A stretch of DNA of 64,000 bases from Ignavibacteria bacterium (GCA_014654705.1 JACVZY010000110.1:62001-126000), one strand, 5' to 3'. Counted from the stretch's first letter, positions 17,815 to 28,418 are shown. Notes: generated by a model not told the origin, from the sequence alone. A program made the numbers and translations.

Positions 17815-18390
17815 TTATGAAAGCTGAAGAGTCTTCTCGCCCGCTGTGTCGAGGGTTTCGACAATAATATGATTATTGGTGTAGATGCAAATATCGGCTG
17901 CAATCGCCATTGATTTTTCGACAATTTCTTTTGCTTCAAAAGTCGTATTTGCTTGCAGGGCGCGTGCCGCCGAGAGCGCATACATACTACCGGAGCCGAT
18001 AGCAACGATTTGATCGTCCGGCTCAATCACATCGCCCGTGCCGCTAATTATGAAGGCATTTTGGTTGTTCATAGCAATAAGCATTGCTTCCAATCGGCGT
18101 AGATAGCGGTCTGTGCGCCAGTCGCGGGCAAGTTCGATAGCAGAGCGCGAAAGATTGCCTCGGTGCTGCTCCAGCTTTTCCTCAAAGCGCTGCATCAGGG
18201 TAAAAGCATCAGCGGTCGCACCGGCGAAGCCAACCATGACGGAATCGTTGTAGAGCTTGCGCAGTTTTTTTGCAGATTGCTTCATCACCGTCGCGCCGAG
18301 CGTTACTTGTCCGTCTGCGCCGAGGGCAGCTTTTCCGTCTCGAATAACGCCAATAACTGTTGTGGAGCGGATAATCGGGGTTTGTGCCAT
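17815..18390 (-). CDS. hslV: HslV, proteolytic subunit of the HslUV ATP-dependent protease
   Basis: A cytoplasmic threonine protease of the proteasome-like fold that works with the AAA+ unfoldase HslU. The ATG at 18390 gives a 9-residue leader (MAQTPIIRS) before the catalytic-type N-terminus [20 protein letters not shown]. The core motifs [36 protein letters not shown] and [11 protein letters not shown] are those of HslV. The frame continues upstream to 18513, but without HslV similarity. hslU is normally adjacent; here it is not in the window, and the neighbours are a PPOX-like gene and a divergent secreted protein. Confidence 0.95.
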   Translation of the reverse strand: MAQTPIIRSTTVIGVIRDGKAALGADGQVTLGATVMKQSAKKLRKLYNDSVMVGFAGATADAFTLMQRFEEKLEQHRGNLSRSAIELARDWRTDRYLRRLEAMLIAMNNQNAFIISGTGDVIEPDDQIVAIGSGSMYALSAARALQANTTFEAKEIVEKSMAIAADICIYTNNHIIVETLDTAGEKTLQLS

Positions 18391-18754
18391 AGTAAACGTT
18401 CTTGATGTATAGAGTGTTTGTTTGCTTGGCGCAGCAAACATTATGTTCGCTGTTCCACGTATAATATAAGTTTCAATTTGCACTTTTCTTGGCTTTCGGC
18501 AAAACAGGAACAAAACTTGGGGAGCAGTCTTAAACCTTTTTTTTCTCCAAGCCGCTCCAATAAATGTTCACCACGCCAACAAAAACACGGAAAATTTCTT
18601 TTTATGAACACGCTTTTGTTGTAAATTCGCCATCGGGAACACTAATGAACTTTCACACACATTTTGTGAATATATTGAACGCTCTTGTAAGCTGACAACC
18701 TCAATAAATACCCGAAGTAACGACGCTATTTCTCACACTTTTGGAGCATTTTCC
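18391..18754. other. Intergenic region between divergent hslV and YfiR-like genes
   Basis: A 364-bp stretch with no supported gene. It must carry both divergent promoters. I found no exact TAnnTTTG at a suitable place; TATATTGA (18672-18679) on the plus strand is the nearest. Poly-T and poly-A runs are present but no convincing hairpin. Confidence 0.3.
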
Positions 18755-19264
18755 ATGAAACGATTCCTACAAAGCCTCAGCGCAGCACTTGCTATCGCTG
18801 TTACCACGTTTGCCGCAAGCACCGCCTCTGTGCTTGCTCAAGACCTAGACGTTCCGCCTCAGTTGCAAGCTGCTATTTTCAAAAAAGTATTCGCCTATGT
18901 CAAAATCGGTCCCCCGAAAATCACCATCGTACACTCGGCTGCGGGTGCAAAGTCCAAAGATGATTTGACAGCGCAGTTCAAAAACGTTGGCTTGGAAGTG
19001 GACGCGGTCGAAGAAGGTAATGCCGGCAAAGCAAGTGGCAACGTGGTCTATCTCGTTCCGGGTGTGTCCGCCAGCGCTGCAAAAAAAGTGGGTAAAAAAT
19101 TTATTATTACCTGCAGCAAAGATTTCATCACCGACGGCGTGGCAATGATGGCTATTGTGAACGCAGGCGGCAAGCCATCACTTCTTGCAAACACTACCGC
19201 TATTGGCGGCGCAGGCATTGAGGTTGACCCACAGCTTTTCCGCATTGCCAGCCAAGTGAAGTAA
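18755..19264 (+). CDS. YfiR-like (DUF4154-like) secreted protein
   Basis: A 169-aa protein with a signal peptide ending ASTASVLAQ. The rest fits the YfiR/DUF4154 pattern: an early helix (LQAAIFKKVFAYVK), a strand reading ITIVH, a middle strand VVYLVPG, then KKFIITCSKDFITDGVAMMAIVNAGGKPSLLANTTA and the family-typical ending DPQLFRIASQVK (compare SSQLLRLA in YfiR relatives). In Pseudomonas, YfiR is a periplasmic repressor of a diguanylate cyclase. Here no cyclase is adjacent, so only the fold is proposed. It is monocistronic, with its own terminator. Confidence 0.7.
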   Translation: MKRFLQSLSAALAIAVTTFAASTASVLAQDLDVPPQLQAAIFKKVFAYVKIGPPKITIVHSAAGAKSKDDLTAQFKNVGLEVDAVEEGNAGKASGNVVYLVPGVSASAAKKVGKKFIITCSKDFITDGVAMMAIVNAGGKPSLLANTTAIGGAGIEVDPQLFRIASQVK

Positions 19265-19288
19265 ATTTCTTGTAAGCGATTAAACGCT

Positions 19289-19330
19289 AAAAGCCCGATA
19301 TTTTCTATCACGGAAAGTATCGGGTTTTTT
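19289..19330 (+). terminator. Rho-independent terminator of the YfiR-like gene
   Basis: Stem AAAAGCCCGATA / TATCGGGTTTTT (19289-19300 with 19318-19329) with a G-T wobble, followed by a T-run. It can also serve the convergent gene on the minus strand. Confidence 0.75.
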
Positions 19331-19336
19331 ATGCCC

Positions 19337-21070
19337 TTATTCCACAAAGCGCTGCGTGGCAATCAAGCGTTGCTGCCGAGCGGGAAAATCATCAAAGAGC
19401 GTAAACGCCTCGCGCGTGGAGAGAATCACCTGCCCAAAACGCCCAAGTTCGGGCACAAACGCGAGATCGAGCCGTAAAATGCCATCGGTGCCGGTGGAGG
19501 ATAGGAATGCCGGGTAGCGCAGGCGCAAGCCTGCGCCATACGAAGCACCGCCAAAGAAAATATTTGACGTGAGTCCCTGTGATACATCGAAAAACAAAGT
19601 TCCTGAAAGCCTGTATGCACCGAAATCTGCAAGTGCAAGCCCCCGCAATTCCACATTCAAAGAAGCACCTCCGAAGCGGCCCGCAAGCGTGTTTGCACCA
19701 TAGCCACGTGTACCGAAATCATTATCAAAAACTGTAAAGCCACCATTCGGCAGTATAGCAAGCAAGCGGCTGGCAAGGATTATCTCATTCCCCAATGCCG
19801 CGTGTAATTTGATTTCGCCGCGTGCTAAATTTTCCCCAAGAGCTTCACCACGAACGCTGAAATACAGTCTTTTACCAACCATGATAGAACCACCGGCACG
19901 AGCAGTAAGGAAAATAGAAGTTCGATTCAGGCTAAGAAAAAAAGATTGAGAAGGAACGCCCATACCGCTCGAAATCTCAAAACCGCTTATCAACCCACCT
20001 TGAGCATAAAAACCCACTGGAATAGCTGTACCAAGCGTTTTTGCAATAATATGAGGCGATGCTCCCCATAGTCTATCGTCCAAAAGTGCCGCCGTGCGAT
20101 GTTCTGTGCCAACTTCAGCAAGACCAAGTACGCATTGTTCGAGCGAATTACTCCTGAAATCGCTATTCTCGCGCCTTGTCCAGTCCGCTTGCACCGTCCC
20201 GCTCAGAAAAAAATCAGTATCCCAATACGAACCGCGCACAATTCCTGTGGAATTAAAGCGCCATGAGTCAAACGTTTGCAGGGCGAATGCTGCCGGATTC
20301 AGTGCTGAGGCAGTTTCTGAAGGAAAATAACGAAACTCCATTCCGCCGTGATGCGATATATTCACCGACCATTCGTTATACTGCTGCTTTTCACTGGCGG
20401 GCGAAAGAATGGAAAACTCTTGCGAATTCCGAAAGCGATGCGCTACCAGACTCGCTTCCAAGGTCATGGGAATTGTCTCATCGCTTTCTTGTACACGCCA
20501 TTTGGCGCGGACAGCTCCCTGCCAACCAATCGCGTTTTCGCTTCGATACACAAGACTTGTTTCAAGGGCTATCCCCGTGCCGCCTACATTACTCAGACTT
20601 GCTCCTACGCCGCTCATAGCGGCTCCACCACCTGTTTCCAAGACCAGATACGGCGCGATGCTTGGACGCTCAAAGAGCGATAGCACCACGTCAACCTCCC
20701 TCGGCGAGAGCTGCGGATGCTCTTTCTCACGGACGGTATCCAAGCGTGTTTCCATGCGGCTAAAAAGCCCTGTTGCCCGCAGGTTCGACTCCGTTTGCTC
20801 AATCGTCGCTGCATCAGCCACCGAGCCATCGCCGAGCAAAATTTCATTCACAAAAAGATTATCCGACGGCGAGCGATGAAGCGGCAACAACGGCACGGCA
20901 AAGAGCGGCATAGTAAAACGCTTCGGCGCAAAGGAACGATACGCTGACTTGCGAATGGACAAATCCGATGATGTTAAGACGGGCGACGGATAGGGTGAAA
21001 ACTGCTGTGCAAGGCATAAGTAAGGGGACACAAAGCCAAGCGAAAAGGCAAATATTCTGAGATTCGGCAT
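19337..21070 (-). CDS. Outer-membrane beta-barrel protein, Omp85/BamA-like
   Basis: A 577-aa secreted protein from ATG 21070 (signal MPNLRIFAFSLGFVSPYLCLAQ). Residues about 65-135 look like a single POTRA-type module (VNEILLGDGSVADAATIEQT, then NLRATGLFSRMETRLD and VDVVLSLFERP). The rest alternates polar and hydrophobic residues as in a barrel and ends with strands GAGLRLRYPAF and LDLAFVPELG, though a terminal aromatic residue is not exact (ends RFVE). Omp85 proteins insert or secrete proteins through the outer membrane; with one POTRA-like unit this is a minor member. The family call rests on pattern, not on a diagnostic motif. Confidence 0.6.
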   Translation of the reverse strand: MPNLRIFAFSLGFVSPYLCLAQQFSPYPSPVLTSSDLSIRKSAYRSFAPKRFTMPLFAVPLLPLHRSPSDNLFVNEILLGDGSVADAATIEQTESNLRATGLFSRMETRLDTVREKEHPQLSPREVDVVLSLFERPSIAPYLVLETGGGAAMSGVGASLSNVGGTGIALETSLVYRSENAIGWQGAVRAKWRVQESDETIPMTLEASLVAHRFRNSQEFSILSPASEKQQYNEWSVNISHHGGMEFRYFPSETASALNPAAFALQTFDSWRFNSTGIVRGSYWDTDFFLSGTVQADWTRRENSDFRSNSLEQCVLGLAEVGTEHRTAALLDDRLWGASPHIIAKTLGTAIPVGFYAQGGLISGFEISSGMGVPSQSFFLSLNRTSIFLTARAGGSIMVGKRLYFSVRGEALGENLARGEIKLHAALGNEIILASRLLAILPNGGFTVFDNDFGTRGYGANTLAGRFGGASLNVELRGLALADFGAYRLSGTLFFDVSQGLTSNIFFGGASYGAGLRLRYPAFLSSTGTDGILRLDLAFVPELGRFGQVILSTREAFTLFDDFPARQQRLIATQRFVE

Positions 21071-21180
21071 AAAAACACGATTCTCCGGCATTGTACAACA
21101 AACAATTTGAGGAGCGTTGGGTCGCTATCGTGTTTCCTTCGGGGAAGTGAGCAAAAGAGTGAGAGAACAAATATACGAAA

Positions 21181-21210
21181 AAACCCGATAAACACGTATT
21201 TATCGGGTTT
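21181..21210 (-). terminator. Rho-independent terminator of the giant surface-protein gene
   Basis: A perfect 12-bp stem (21181-21192 with 21199-21210, core CCCGATAAA) and a 6-nt loop. On the minus strand it runs into TTTTTTCG. The plus side also has a T-run. Confidence 0.8.
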
Positions 21211-21266
21211 GATTTTTTTGGGGGCTTGAATTCAATCTACCTCGGCTTCTATCACGGCTTTGGCTT

Positions 21267-24200
21267 TTACCGAATCACTTGCAGTTTTTCCGTTAAAACT
21301 TCGGTGTTCGTGGTGAGCCGCACAAGATAGGTGCCGCTTGGCAAATCACTAATGCGAATGCGTGTGGTATATTCTCCGGCATTTGCTTCGCCTGTGCGGA
21401 TACGCTTGACAACTTGCCCTTGCATATCTAAGACATCCAGCGAGATACTTCCCTGCTCTGCCACCGTGTAGCGAATATCAGTTTCGTTGCTTGCCGGATT
21501 CGGCTGAATTGCCGTGAGAAGCGAACCTGTCGCCGCAGGCGTAATCAGGCGCGTACCGCCCGCACGCGAGACCGTAGCTGTAAAGGTATTTGTTATCGGC
21601 GCTTCCTCAATAAAGACCTTTGTTGTTCGTTGTCCGGGTCTGCCCCATATTAATTGCTCATACACAAGTGCTGTCTCAGTAACGCTTCCGGCAACCGCGC
21701 GGCATGGAATGGAGTCAATCAAGACCGAATCGCGCCGCACCGAAGGACGCGCACGCGAAGGATAAATTCTTGGTAAACCTTCCGGTGGGAAAAGCTGAAC
21801 GCGGCTTATTGAGTTAAGAGGTGCAGAGTTCGGTAGATTTTCGGTATAGGCGTCAGGATTGAGCGCAAGCACATTTCGGTCGAAGCGCACCGTGCCGTAT
21901 ATAATCTGCTGGAATTGTGTTGTTATGGTCGGTAAGGTTGCTCTTGTGTAATACACCTCCAACTGGATAGCACTTCCGGGAGCGGCTTTTTCTTGACCTC
22001 TGGCGGTGCGTACCGCCACTTCGGCATAGAAATCGGTTGCGAGTGGTAAAATAGCATTTGCAGCCAACGAACCAACGCTACTATCGCGGCGAATAGCGCT
22101 ATTGTCAACGTCAGCCACCACTTTCAGTCGGGCAGCCAGCCGCCCGCTTAGGGTTGGCTCACAACGAATAATCAGCGCTGTTGTGTCGCCCGGTCCCAGA
22201 TACAGTGGCGCTTGGAAAGCAAGAGTCGAAAATGAGTTTCGGACATTATTTTGAATCTCAACCCTGCTAATGGTGATAACATTCGTATTTGCCCCTGCCG
22301 TCGCCGTTGTCACACGCGGTAAACGGTTAATGAGCAGCACAGCAGCGCGTGTTCGTTTATTCACGCGCACAAGGTCGAAATCGGTATCCACGACTTTAAG
22401 TGGCGTTCCGTCACCTTGCAAGATATTGGCAAAATTGACTGTTCTGAGTTCGCCACCCACAACGGTTCGGTACTGAATCGTAACCGTTCCGAGCTTCCGC
22501 CCCGCCGTACGCGGCGAGAATTTGACGGGAATGTTAATACTGCTGCCCGGCTGAAGGGGGAAATTATTCCCAATTTCTTGTAAAAGCTCAAAGCTGTTCT
22601 CGCTGTCGCTGATACGCAGTTGAGCAATGCTTATCGTTGCGGTGGTGTTGCTTATGAGCACCAAATCACGCCGCACCTCATCGCCAACCGGTGTGCGGGG
22701 GAAGCGTGGAATGACTGCCGCAATTTCAATATTTTGCGCAACCGTTACAAACGGATTCCATACCGACCACGGGGCAATTCCCGTGATGTTGCGCCCACGC
22801 ACACGCCAGTAGTATAGCGTCTCATAGCGCACACCAGGCAGACGGTAGGCAGTGTCGCTCACGCTCACGGTCAACGTATCGCGCCCTGAAAGAAGCTGAA
22901 CGTCATAGACGCTTGCATCCGTCGTGCGCGTCCATGAGAGCGAAGCTGTCGTAACGATATTGGTAATACTGTCTAGTGGGAAAATTGGCTCGGGTATTTC
23001 TCTAGGCGGCACGGGTACACCGGCAGAATCAATACGGATTGGACGAGTGTACAGCGTCAACGAGCGAAGCTCGGGAAGCGTATTGGTTACGCGGCAGGTG
23101 TATGTGCCACTTGATGCGGAAGTAAAGGGAAAAATAAATGTGCTATCGCGCAGTACCCCACTCACCGCAACCTCGCCCTGCTGCGTCTGACGGAACCACT
23201 GGTAACGATTCGCCGTTCCGCCTGTATTGACCGCGAGGCGCACAGGAATACTGATAATTGCCCCGATACGCTGCGCCTCACCGATACTGTCTTGCGGGAC
23301 AATAGCAAGCGTGTCAATGAGCGCGTTTGTTTCAAGCGAAGAGAAATCAAGACGATTATCGGCAACGTTGAGGTTATTCAAAAGGCGAACACGCAAGAGA
23401 TTGGGCAAAACGGTGATGCGGTTGCCGGCAATACCAAAACGCGCAAGTGCAGCAAAATTCTCAAATGTACCCGGCACAGCGCCAGTGAATCTATTACTAT
23501 CCAGCCACAACGTTTCCAGACTATCCAAGCTGCTCAGGGATTCCGGCAACGTTCCATCCAACTGATTCGACCGCAATGACAAGTACCGCAAGCGGCGCAG
23601 CTGGCTCAGTTCGCCCGGCAGCGCTCCGGTGAAACCGTTTCCGCCCAAGTTCAGCACCCGCAGACTATCCAAACTCAGAAGTGTTTGAATGGGTAATGCG
23701 CCTGAGAGCCTATTATTTGCCGCAGCAAGTACGGTCAATTTGCGGAGGGTGCGGAAATTATCCGGTATCGTTCCTGAGATGCGATTGCTCGATACATCAA
23801 ACTCTTGCAAGTTTGGAGTGGAAGCCAGCGCAGCTACTTTCCGCGTAGTAGCACCAAAGGTTGTGGGAATAGCGCCAACAAGTTGATTGTTGTTCAACCG
23901 CACTATCCGCAGGCTGGTCAGATTGCCCAAAAACGCAGGGATGGAGTCCGCAAGCGCATTGGAAGAGAGGTTCAGTTCCTGCAAATTCACTGCATTTTCG
24001 AGTGAGCGCGGAATACGACCACTCAGGGAATTATTCGCCACCGAAAGAACACGCAAGTTCGGCACATTACCGATACTATCGGGCAGTACACCGCTCAGGC
24101 GCATTCCACTAACGTTTAATTCTTCCAAGCGCCGGAAATTGGTGATGTAGCTTGGGAACGTACCAGTAAGAGGATTGCCACTCAAATTCAAGGTACGCAG

Positions 24201-27200
24201 CGCTGTCAAAAATTGCAAAGCAAGTGGCAGCGAGCCTTGTGCGTTATTCTGAGGCAGCGACAACCCCACAACCCGTCCCCGCGTGGCAGAATCAGTGCCC
24301 ACCGTTACACCGAACCATTGTGAAATTGGTCGTAGGGTAAGCCAATTAACATTGAGTTTCCAGCCCGAACCAACCGTGCGGCGATAAATTTCCACCAATG
24401 CCAAGGAATCGGCTTGAATGCTGGTAACAATGCTAAAGAGGTTATTGACGCGCGTCGTGCCCTGCTCCGCCTGAATGGTAATCGGCAAATCAAATCCTAG
24501 CGGCGAAGCGGGGTCTATCACAACGGTCAGTTGATTGGGCGAGTCTTGGGTAACACGAAAAGCTGGAGTTGCGCCCAAGAGTACTTGCCTTGTACCGTTT
24601 AAGTTGTTGCCACGAATAATGAAGGTCGAGCCGGGTAGCCCGAATGTTGGTTCGACCTGCGCGATATTGGGGGGCGGCAGGTATGTTATCGGCAGGGGTG
24701 AGCGAGCAAATCCGCCTGATGTGCCAATGACAATTGTTCCGCTCGTGGCATTCGCGGGCATGATAAAGGTCAGTTGTCCATTGGTAACAACGCGGAATTC
24801 TTGGAAATCAAGAATCTGGTTATCGTTGACAATTTGCAGAACATTAGCATCGTTGAAGTTTTCCCCTACCACGGTGATGAGCGTTCCTGTTGTTGCCGCT
24901 GTTGGAGTAAATCCGCTAATTATCGGTGGCGGAGCAATATTCTGAAATACTCCCGGAGCAACACTTGTGCCTCCCAAAGCAGTAACAGAGACAATACCGG
25001 CAGTTGAAATCCGTGCTGTTTCGGCGATAATGAGCGAATCGGAAACAACCTGAAAATTCGCCGCCGTTACGCCCGCAATACGCACATTAGCGATAGCTGC
25101 AACGGTAAAATTTCGCCCTAAAATTTGAACAATCGTTCCTGTCGTTCCCGATAGCGGCGTAAATTTGCTCACAATCGGTGCCGGTACTATCGTTACAGTA
25201 AAAGAACTTGTTGTCGTACCGCCCGGCGTGATGACGGTAATTGGATATTGCCCCGGAGAAAGACTTCGCGGCACAACAACGCTCATCGCCCGAATAGTTG
25301 AGACCGTTACATCCGCAGCCGTAACATTCCCAAAGCGGACTTCGGGTATCGCCACAAAGCCAAAACCTTCTAACTCCAAGGTAGCACCCGTTCCCAAGAT
25401 AGGGGGCGTGGCTTTGGTTATGAGCGGCGGCGGTGCAAACGTAAAGACCGTTGCGGAGGTGATTATTCCGGCAGGCGTAAAAATTTCAACAAAACCAGTT
25501 GCTCCTGTGCTAATAACTGCTGTCAACCGGTTACTATTATTCAAGGTAAATTGTGTTTTCACGCCGCCAAAGCGGACTTCGGACACTTGCAAGAAGCCTG
25601 TCCCGCTCACTGTTACAAGCGTGCCTTCCGGTGCAACAGATGGTGCAATGTCGGTAATGCGGGGCGGCGGAATGAAGGTAAACGTAGAAATTGTTGCCGC
25701 AGTTCCACCCGGGGTAACGACACGAAGCGAGCCGGTTGTCGCATTGCGAGGAACAATAGCAGTAATATCTGTCGGCGAATTGATAATCACTGTTTGCGCA
25801 GGAACACCTCCAAATGTGACCGTCGGCGGTGTGTTGTAGAGCGTCCCACCAAAGCGTGTGCCGATGATACGCACAGGAGTGCCGGGCGTGCCGAGCACAG
25901 GAAAAAAATTGGTAATCGTCGGTGGTAGCACGTAGGTAAGCGTTGTTACCGATGCCGTAGAGCCACCTTGCGCTGTAACACTTAACGCCACAGAGACAGC
26001 ATTGACAAAGCCGGGGTCAGCAACAACCGAGGCAGGAAGAACTGCCGTTATCCGCGTCGGCGAGAGAACATTATAGGTCGCTGCCGTTACCGAGCCAATA
26101 CCGACACGGGTAACTCCAATAAAATTTGAGCCGGAGATGAGTACTGTTGCACCGGAGCCAACAACTATCGGCGCTACAGCAGAAATATTCGGACCCGGCA
26201 CGGTGTTGCCAATCCGAAAAGCCAACGTACTCTGCATCGTCGGCAGTCCGACGGGCGCAGTCGATGTAAGCTGTGTATTACTGAAGAGCGTAGCAGACAG
26301 CGGTGCGTAATCGCCTGCGGCAGAATTAGCAACGACTATAACATTAGAGGCAACAAGATTTGTGTCACTGAGTTGCACACGAAAACTTGCAACACCGGTA
26401 ATAGTTGTTAGCGTAGCTGTCCACAAATGTCCGTTGGATGCGAACGAGGCAATTTGATTACTTGTTCCCCCCGTAAAGGCAATTTGCGGTGTCAAGGCAA
26501 TGCCTGGCGTTGCATCTGCGGTGGGAGCAGCCGTCACAGGATTAATCAAACTAAAAGGCATAAACCGTCCGGCAGCCCCAACGGGATAGAAATAAACACT
26601 CGCGCTGGTGCGGATAGTACGCTGCAAAGTTCCTTGCACGTAAGCACTCGTAGAGCCTCCCACAAGCGAGGTGGCATTAGAACTGAGCAAGATAACACGA
26701 TTTCCAACCGAAGGCGTAATTGTGCCGCGCTGCAGACCAAGCAATGTTGTCGTGATATTTGGATACGCGCCTTCGGGACCAACGACCAAGTTACTTCGTA
26801 AATCCACATTGGTGGGGCGGTTCAGGGTGAAATTCCGCAAATAAGCGTTACCCGTCAGTGCATTGTCAGGAGAGATAAAAAAATTGCTTATGGGCGTAGT
26901 GCTGGTGCTGTCTATAATAATGTCAACCGTACCGACTTCAGGATTTTCGACACCAAAGGTTGGTACACCTGCTTGAGTCAGGATATTACCCTTTAACGTC
27001 AAGGTGGTATTTTGTTTGAGTCCTACAATCGGTCGTGTGGCAGCAGCGCTGGGCGCAATAGAGAGTGTTCCGAAAATTGTGCGCGTGCCATTGAAATACA
27101 CTTGCCCTGCACCACTCATTGTTACAGACACACTTCCACGCATTATCGCAGGCAACTCGGCGCCCACAACAGCAATCAGACCTGTTCCGAAATACTCAAG

Positions 27201-28418
27201 CGTGGCGTTACCGGAGGCGTATTGGACGGTTCCGGAAGCCATCACGGCTGAAGCCCGCAAGCGCCCACCGTCCTGCACATTGACAGTACCTGTTCCGCCA
27301 AAGCCGGCGGCTTGTACTTGAAACACACCTCCATTATTGACTGTTACACTTCCACTCAGAGCCACCGCGCCTAGTCCGCTAGAATAAATAAGCGTCCCAG
27401 ATACACTTATATCAGAACCGAGTGCGGTAGTGATATTGGTGTGCATTGTCAGGGTTCGTCCCGACGGAATAACTAATACAGGCACAGCTGCACCGAGGGT
27501 AATATCGGCAACCTCAAACGAAGAACCAATGGAAATACTACCACTCCGAGTAATAGAAAGCGACTGTAAAGCACTTGCAGCGCCCGCACCGGAGGTAACA
27601 CGCAAGCTACCGCTCACACTGCCTGTTCCGGCAATATTAAGATTACCGGTTCCAGCTGTTGCATTAAACGAACCGTTGGTAAAATCAGCAATATCGTTCA
27701 GCGTTAGATTGGGTGCGCCTGCGCCAAAAATACAGGTGCCATTTCCTTGAAAAGTAAACGAGCCATTACACGTTACCGAAGAATTTTCCAGCTGAAGCGT
27801 TCCCGAACTCACCGTAAGAGAGCCATTGAGCGGCACACTCACGTAATTGACAAGCCGTAAACCAACGGCACTGGTATTGTTCATCGTTATATTTGCTGTT
27901 ACGCCAGCCGCAGGAAATTCTAACATTCCTGAACTGACGTCCCTTGTCGTTGTACCGGTATAGTAGAGATTTGAACCGACATTGAATGTAAAGCCTGTTA
28001 CTCCAGCAATATTAGGATTGCCATCAATACGCAATGTCCCACCCGCAGCCACGGTAATCGTTCCGCCACCAGTTATCGTACCAACAACCGTTAGTTGACC
28101 TCCATTTTGCACATCTATCGTTCCGCCATTCAGCAGCATCGTACCATTGACAACCGCATGCCGACCTGCCAGTACAACAAGATTCTGTCCCGCAAAATTT
28201 GCCCCTGCGAAGCCTGAACCCAAGCCCTGTGGCGTATTATACCAAGCAGAAGGTACGGCGGCATCAGTAAAACCATCGAAGAAATACAATTGAGCAGAAA
28301 GCTGTTGAGGTTCAAATAGGCAAAAAGAAGCCATCATCAGAAACACGCTCATAAAAATTCTTCTGGAAGTATTGGATGAACCACCTAAATACTTCCATAA
28401 ATAGTCCCGATTTGCCAT
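21267..28418 (-). CDS. Giant T9SS-exported surface protein: beta-solenoid, seven IPT repeats, LRRs, Ig/Fn3
   Basis: A multidomain adhesin-like protein of about 2380 aa; the preferred start is ATG 28418, before a signal segment ending PQQLSAQ. Residues below count from codon 28469. Order: a G/T/V-rich solenoid-like region (about 70-640; GGTITVAAGGTLRIDG), then seven IPT/TIG repeats (about 755-1350; each starts PxIxxxxP and contains SGxxF-like turns). Plant-type leucine-rich repeats come next (about 1380-1690; LRTLNLSGNPLTGTFP, SLRVLNLGGNGFTGALPGEL), then Ig-like and Fn3-like domains (about 1715-1910), beta-sandwiches of choice-of-anchor type (about 1910-2130), and a type A T9SS domain (about 2310-2400). 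It should be surface-exposed and bind proteins or glycans; the ligand is unknown. It is a single gene with its own terminator. Confidence 0.9.
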   Translation of the reverse strand: MANRDYLWKYLGGSSNTSRRIFMSVFLMMASFCLFEPQQLSAQLYFFDGFTDAAVPSAWYNTPQGLGSGFAGANFAGQNLVVLAGRHAVVNGTMLLNGGTIDVQNGGQLTVVGTITGGGTITVAAGGTLRIDGNPNIAGVTGFTFNVGSNLYYTGTTTRDVSSGMLEFPAAGVTANITMNNTSAVGLRLVNYVSVPLNGSLTVSSGTLQLENSSVTCNGSFTFQGNGTCIFGAGAPNLTLNDIADFTNGSFNATAGTGNLNIAGTGSVSGSLRVTSGAGAASALQSLSITRSGSISIGSSFEVADITLGAAVPVLVIPSGRTLTMHTNITTALGSDISVSGTLIYSSGLGAVALSGSVTVNNGGVFQVQAAGFGGTGTVNVQDGGRLRASAVMASGTVQYASGNATLEYFGTGLIAVVGAELPAIMRGSVSVTMSGAGQVYFNGTRTIFGTLSIAPSAAATRPIVGLKQNTTLTLKGNILTQAGVPTFGVENPEVGTVDIIIDSTSTTPISNFFISPDNALTGNAYLRNFTLNRPTNVDLRSNLVVGPEGAYPNITTTLLGLQRGTITPSVGNRVILLSSNATSLVGGSTSAYVQGTLQRTIRTSASVYFYPVGAAGRFMPFSLINPVTAAPTADATPGIALTPQIAFTGGTSNQIASFASNGHLWTATLTTITGVASFRVQLSDTNLVASNVIVVANSAAGDYAPLSATLFSNTQLTSTAPVGLPTMQSTLAFRIGNTVPGPNISAVAPIVVGSGATVLISGSNFIGVTRVGIGSVTAATYNVLSPTRITAVLPASVVADPGFVNAVSVALSVTAQGGSTASVTTLTYVLPPTITNFFPVLGTPGTPVRIIGTRFGGTLYNTPPTVTFGGVPAQTVIINSPTDITAIVPRNATTGSLRVVTPGGTAATISTFTFIPPPRITDIAPSVAPEGTLVTVSGTGFLQVSEVRFGGVKTQFTLNNSNRLTAVISTGATGFVEIFTPAGIITSATVFTFAPPPLITKATPPILGTGATLELEGFGFVAIPEVRFGNVTAADVTVSTIRAMSVVVPRSLSPGQYPITVITPGGTTTSSFTVTIVPAPIVSKFTPLSGTTGTIVQILGRNFTVAAIANVRIAGVTAANFQVVSDSLIIAETARISTAGIVSVTALGGTSVAPGVFQNIAPPPIISGFTPTAATTGTLITVVGENFNDANVLQIVNDNQILDFQEFRVVTNGQLTFIMPANATSGTIVIGTSGGFARSPLPITYLPPPNIAQVEPTFGLPGSTFIIRGNNLNGTRQVLLGATPAFRVTQDSPNQLTVVIDPASPLGFDLPITIQAEQGTTRVNNLFSIVTSIQADSLALVEIYRRTVGSGWKLNVNWLTLRPISQWFGVTVGTDSATRGRVVGLSLPQNNAQGSLPLALQFLTALRTLNLSGNPLTGTFPSYITNFRRLEELNVSGMRLSGVLPDSIGNVPNLRVLSVANNSLSGRIPRSLENAVNLQELNLSSNALADSIPAFLGNLTSLRIVRLNNNQLVGAIPTTFGATTRKVAALASTPNLQEFDVSSNRISGTIPDNFRTLRKLTVLAAANNRLSGALPIQTLLSLDSLRVLNLGGNGFTGALPGELSQLRRLRYLSLRSNQLDGTLPESLSSLDSLETLWLDSNRFTGAVPGTFENFAALARFGIAGNRITVLPNLLRVRLLNNLNVADNRLDFSSLETNALIDTLAIVPQDSIGEAQRIGAIISIPVRLAVNTGGTANRYQWFRQTQQGEVAVSGVLRDSTFIFPFTSASSGTYTCRVTNTLPELRSLTLYTRPIRIDSAGVPVPPREIPEPIFPLDSITNIVTTASLSWTRTTDASVYDVQLLSGRDTLTVSVSDTAYRLPGVRYETLYYWRVRGRNITGIAPWSVWNPFVTVAQNIEIAAVIPRFPRTPVGDEVRRDLVLISNTTATISIAQLRISDSENSFELLQEIGNNFPLQPGSSINIPVKFSPRTAGRKLGTVTIQYRTVVGGELRTVNFANILQGDGTPLKVVDTDFDLVRVNKRTRAAVLLINRLPRVTTATAGANTNVITISRVEIQNNVRNSFSTLAFQAPLYLGPGDTTALIIRCEPTLSGRLAARLKVVADVDNSAIRRDSSVGSLAANAILPLATDFYAEVAVRTARGQEKAAPGSAIQLEVYYTRATLPTITTQFQQIIYGTVRFDRNVLALNPDAYTENLPNSAPLNSISRVQLFPPEGLPRIYPSRARPSVRRDSVLIDSIPCRAVAGSVTETALVYEQLIWGRPGQRTTKVFIEEAPITNTFTATVSRAGGTRLITPAATGSLLTAIQPNPASNETDIRYTVAEQGSISLDVLDMQGQVVKRIRTGEANAGEYTTRIRISDLPSGTYLVRLTTNTEVLTEKLQVIR

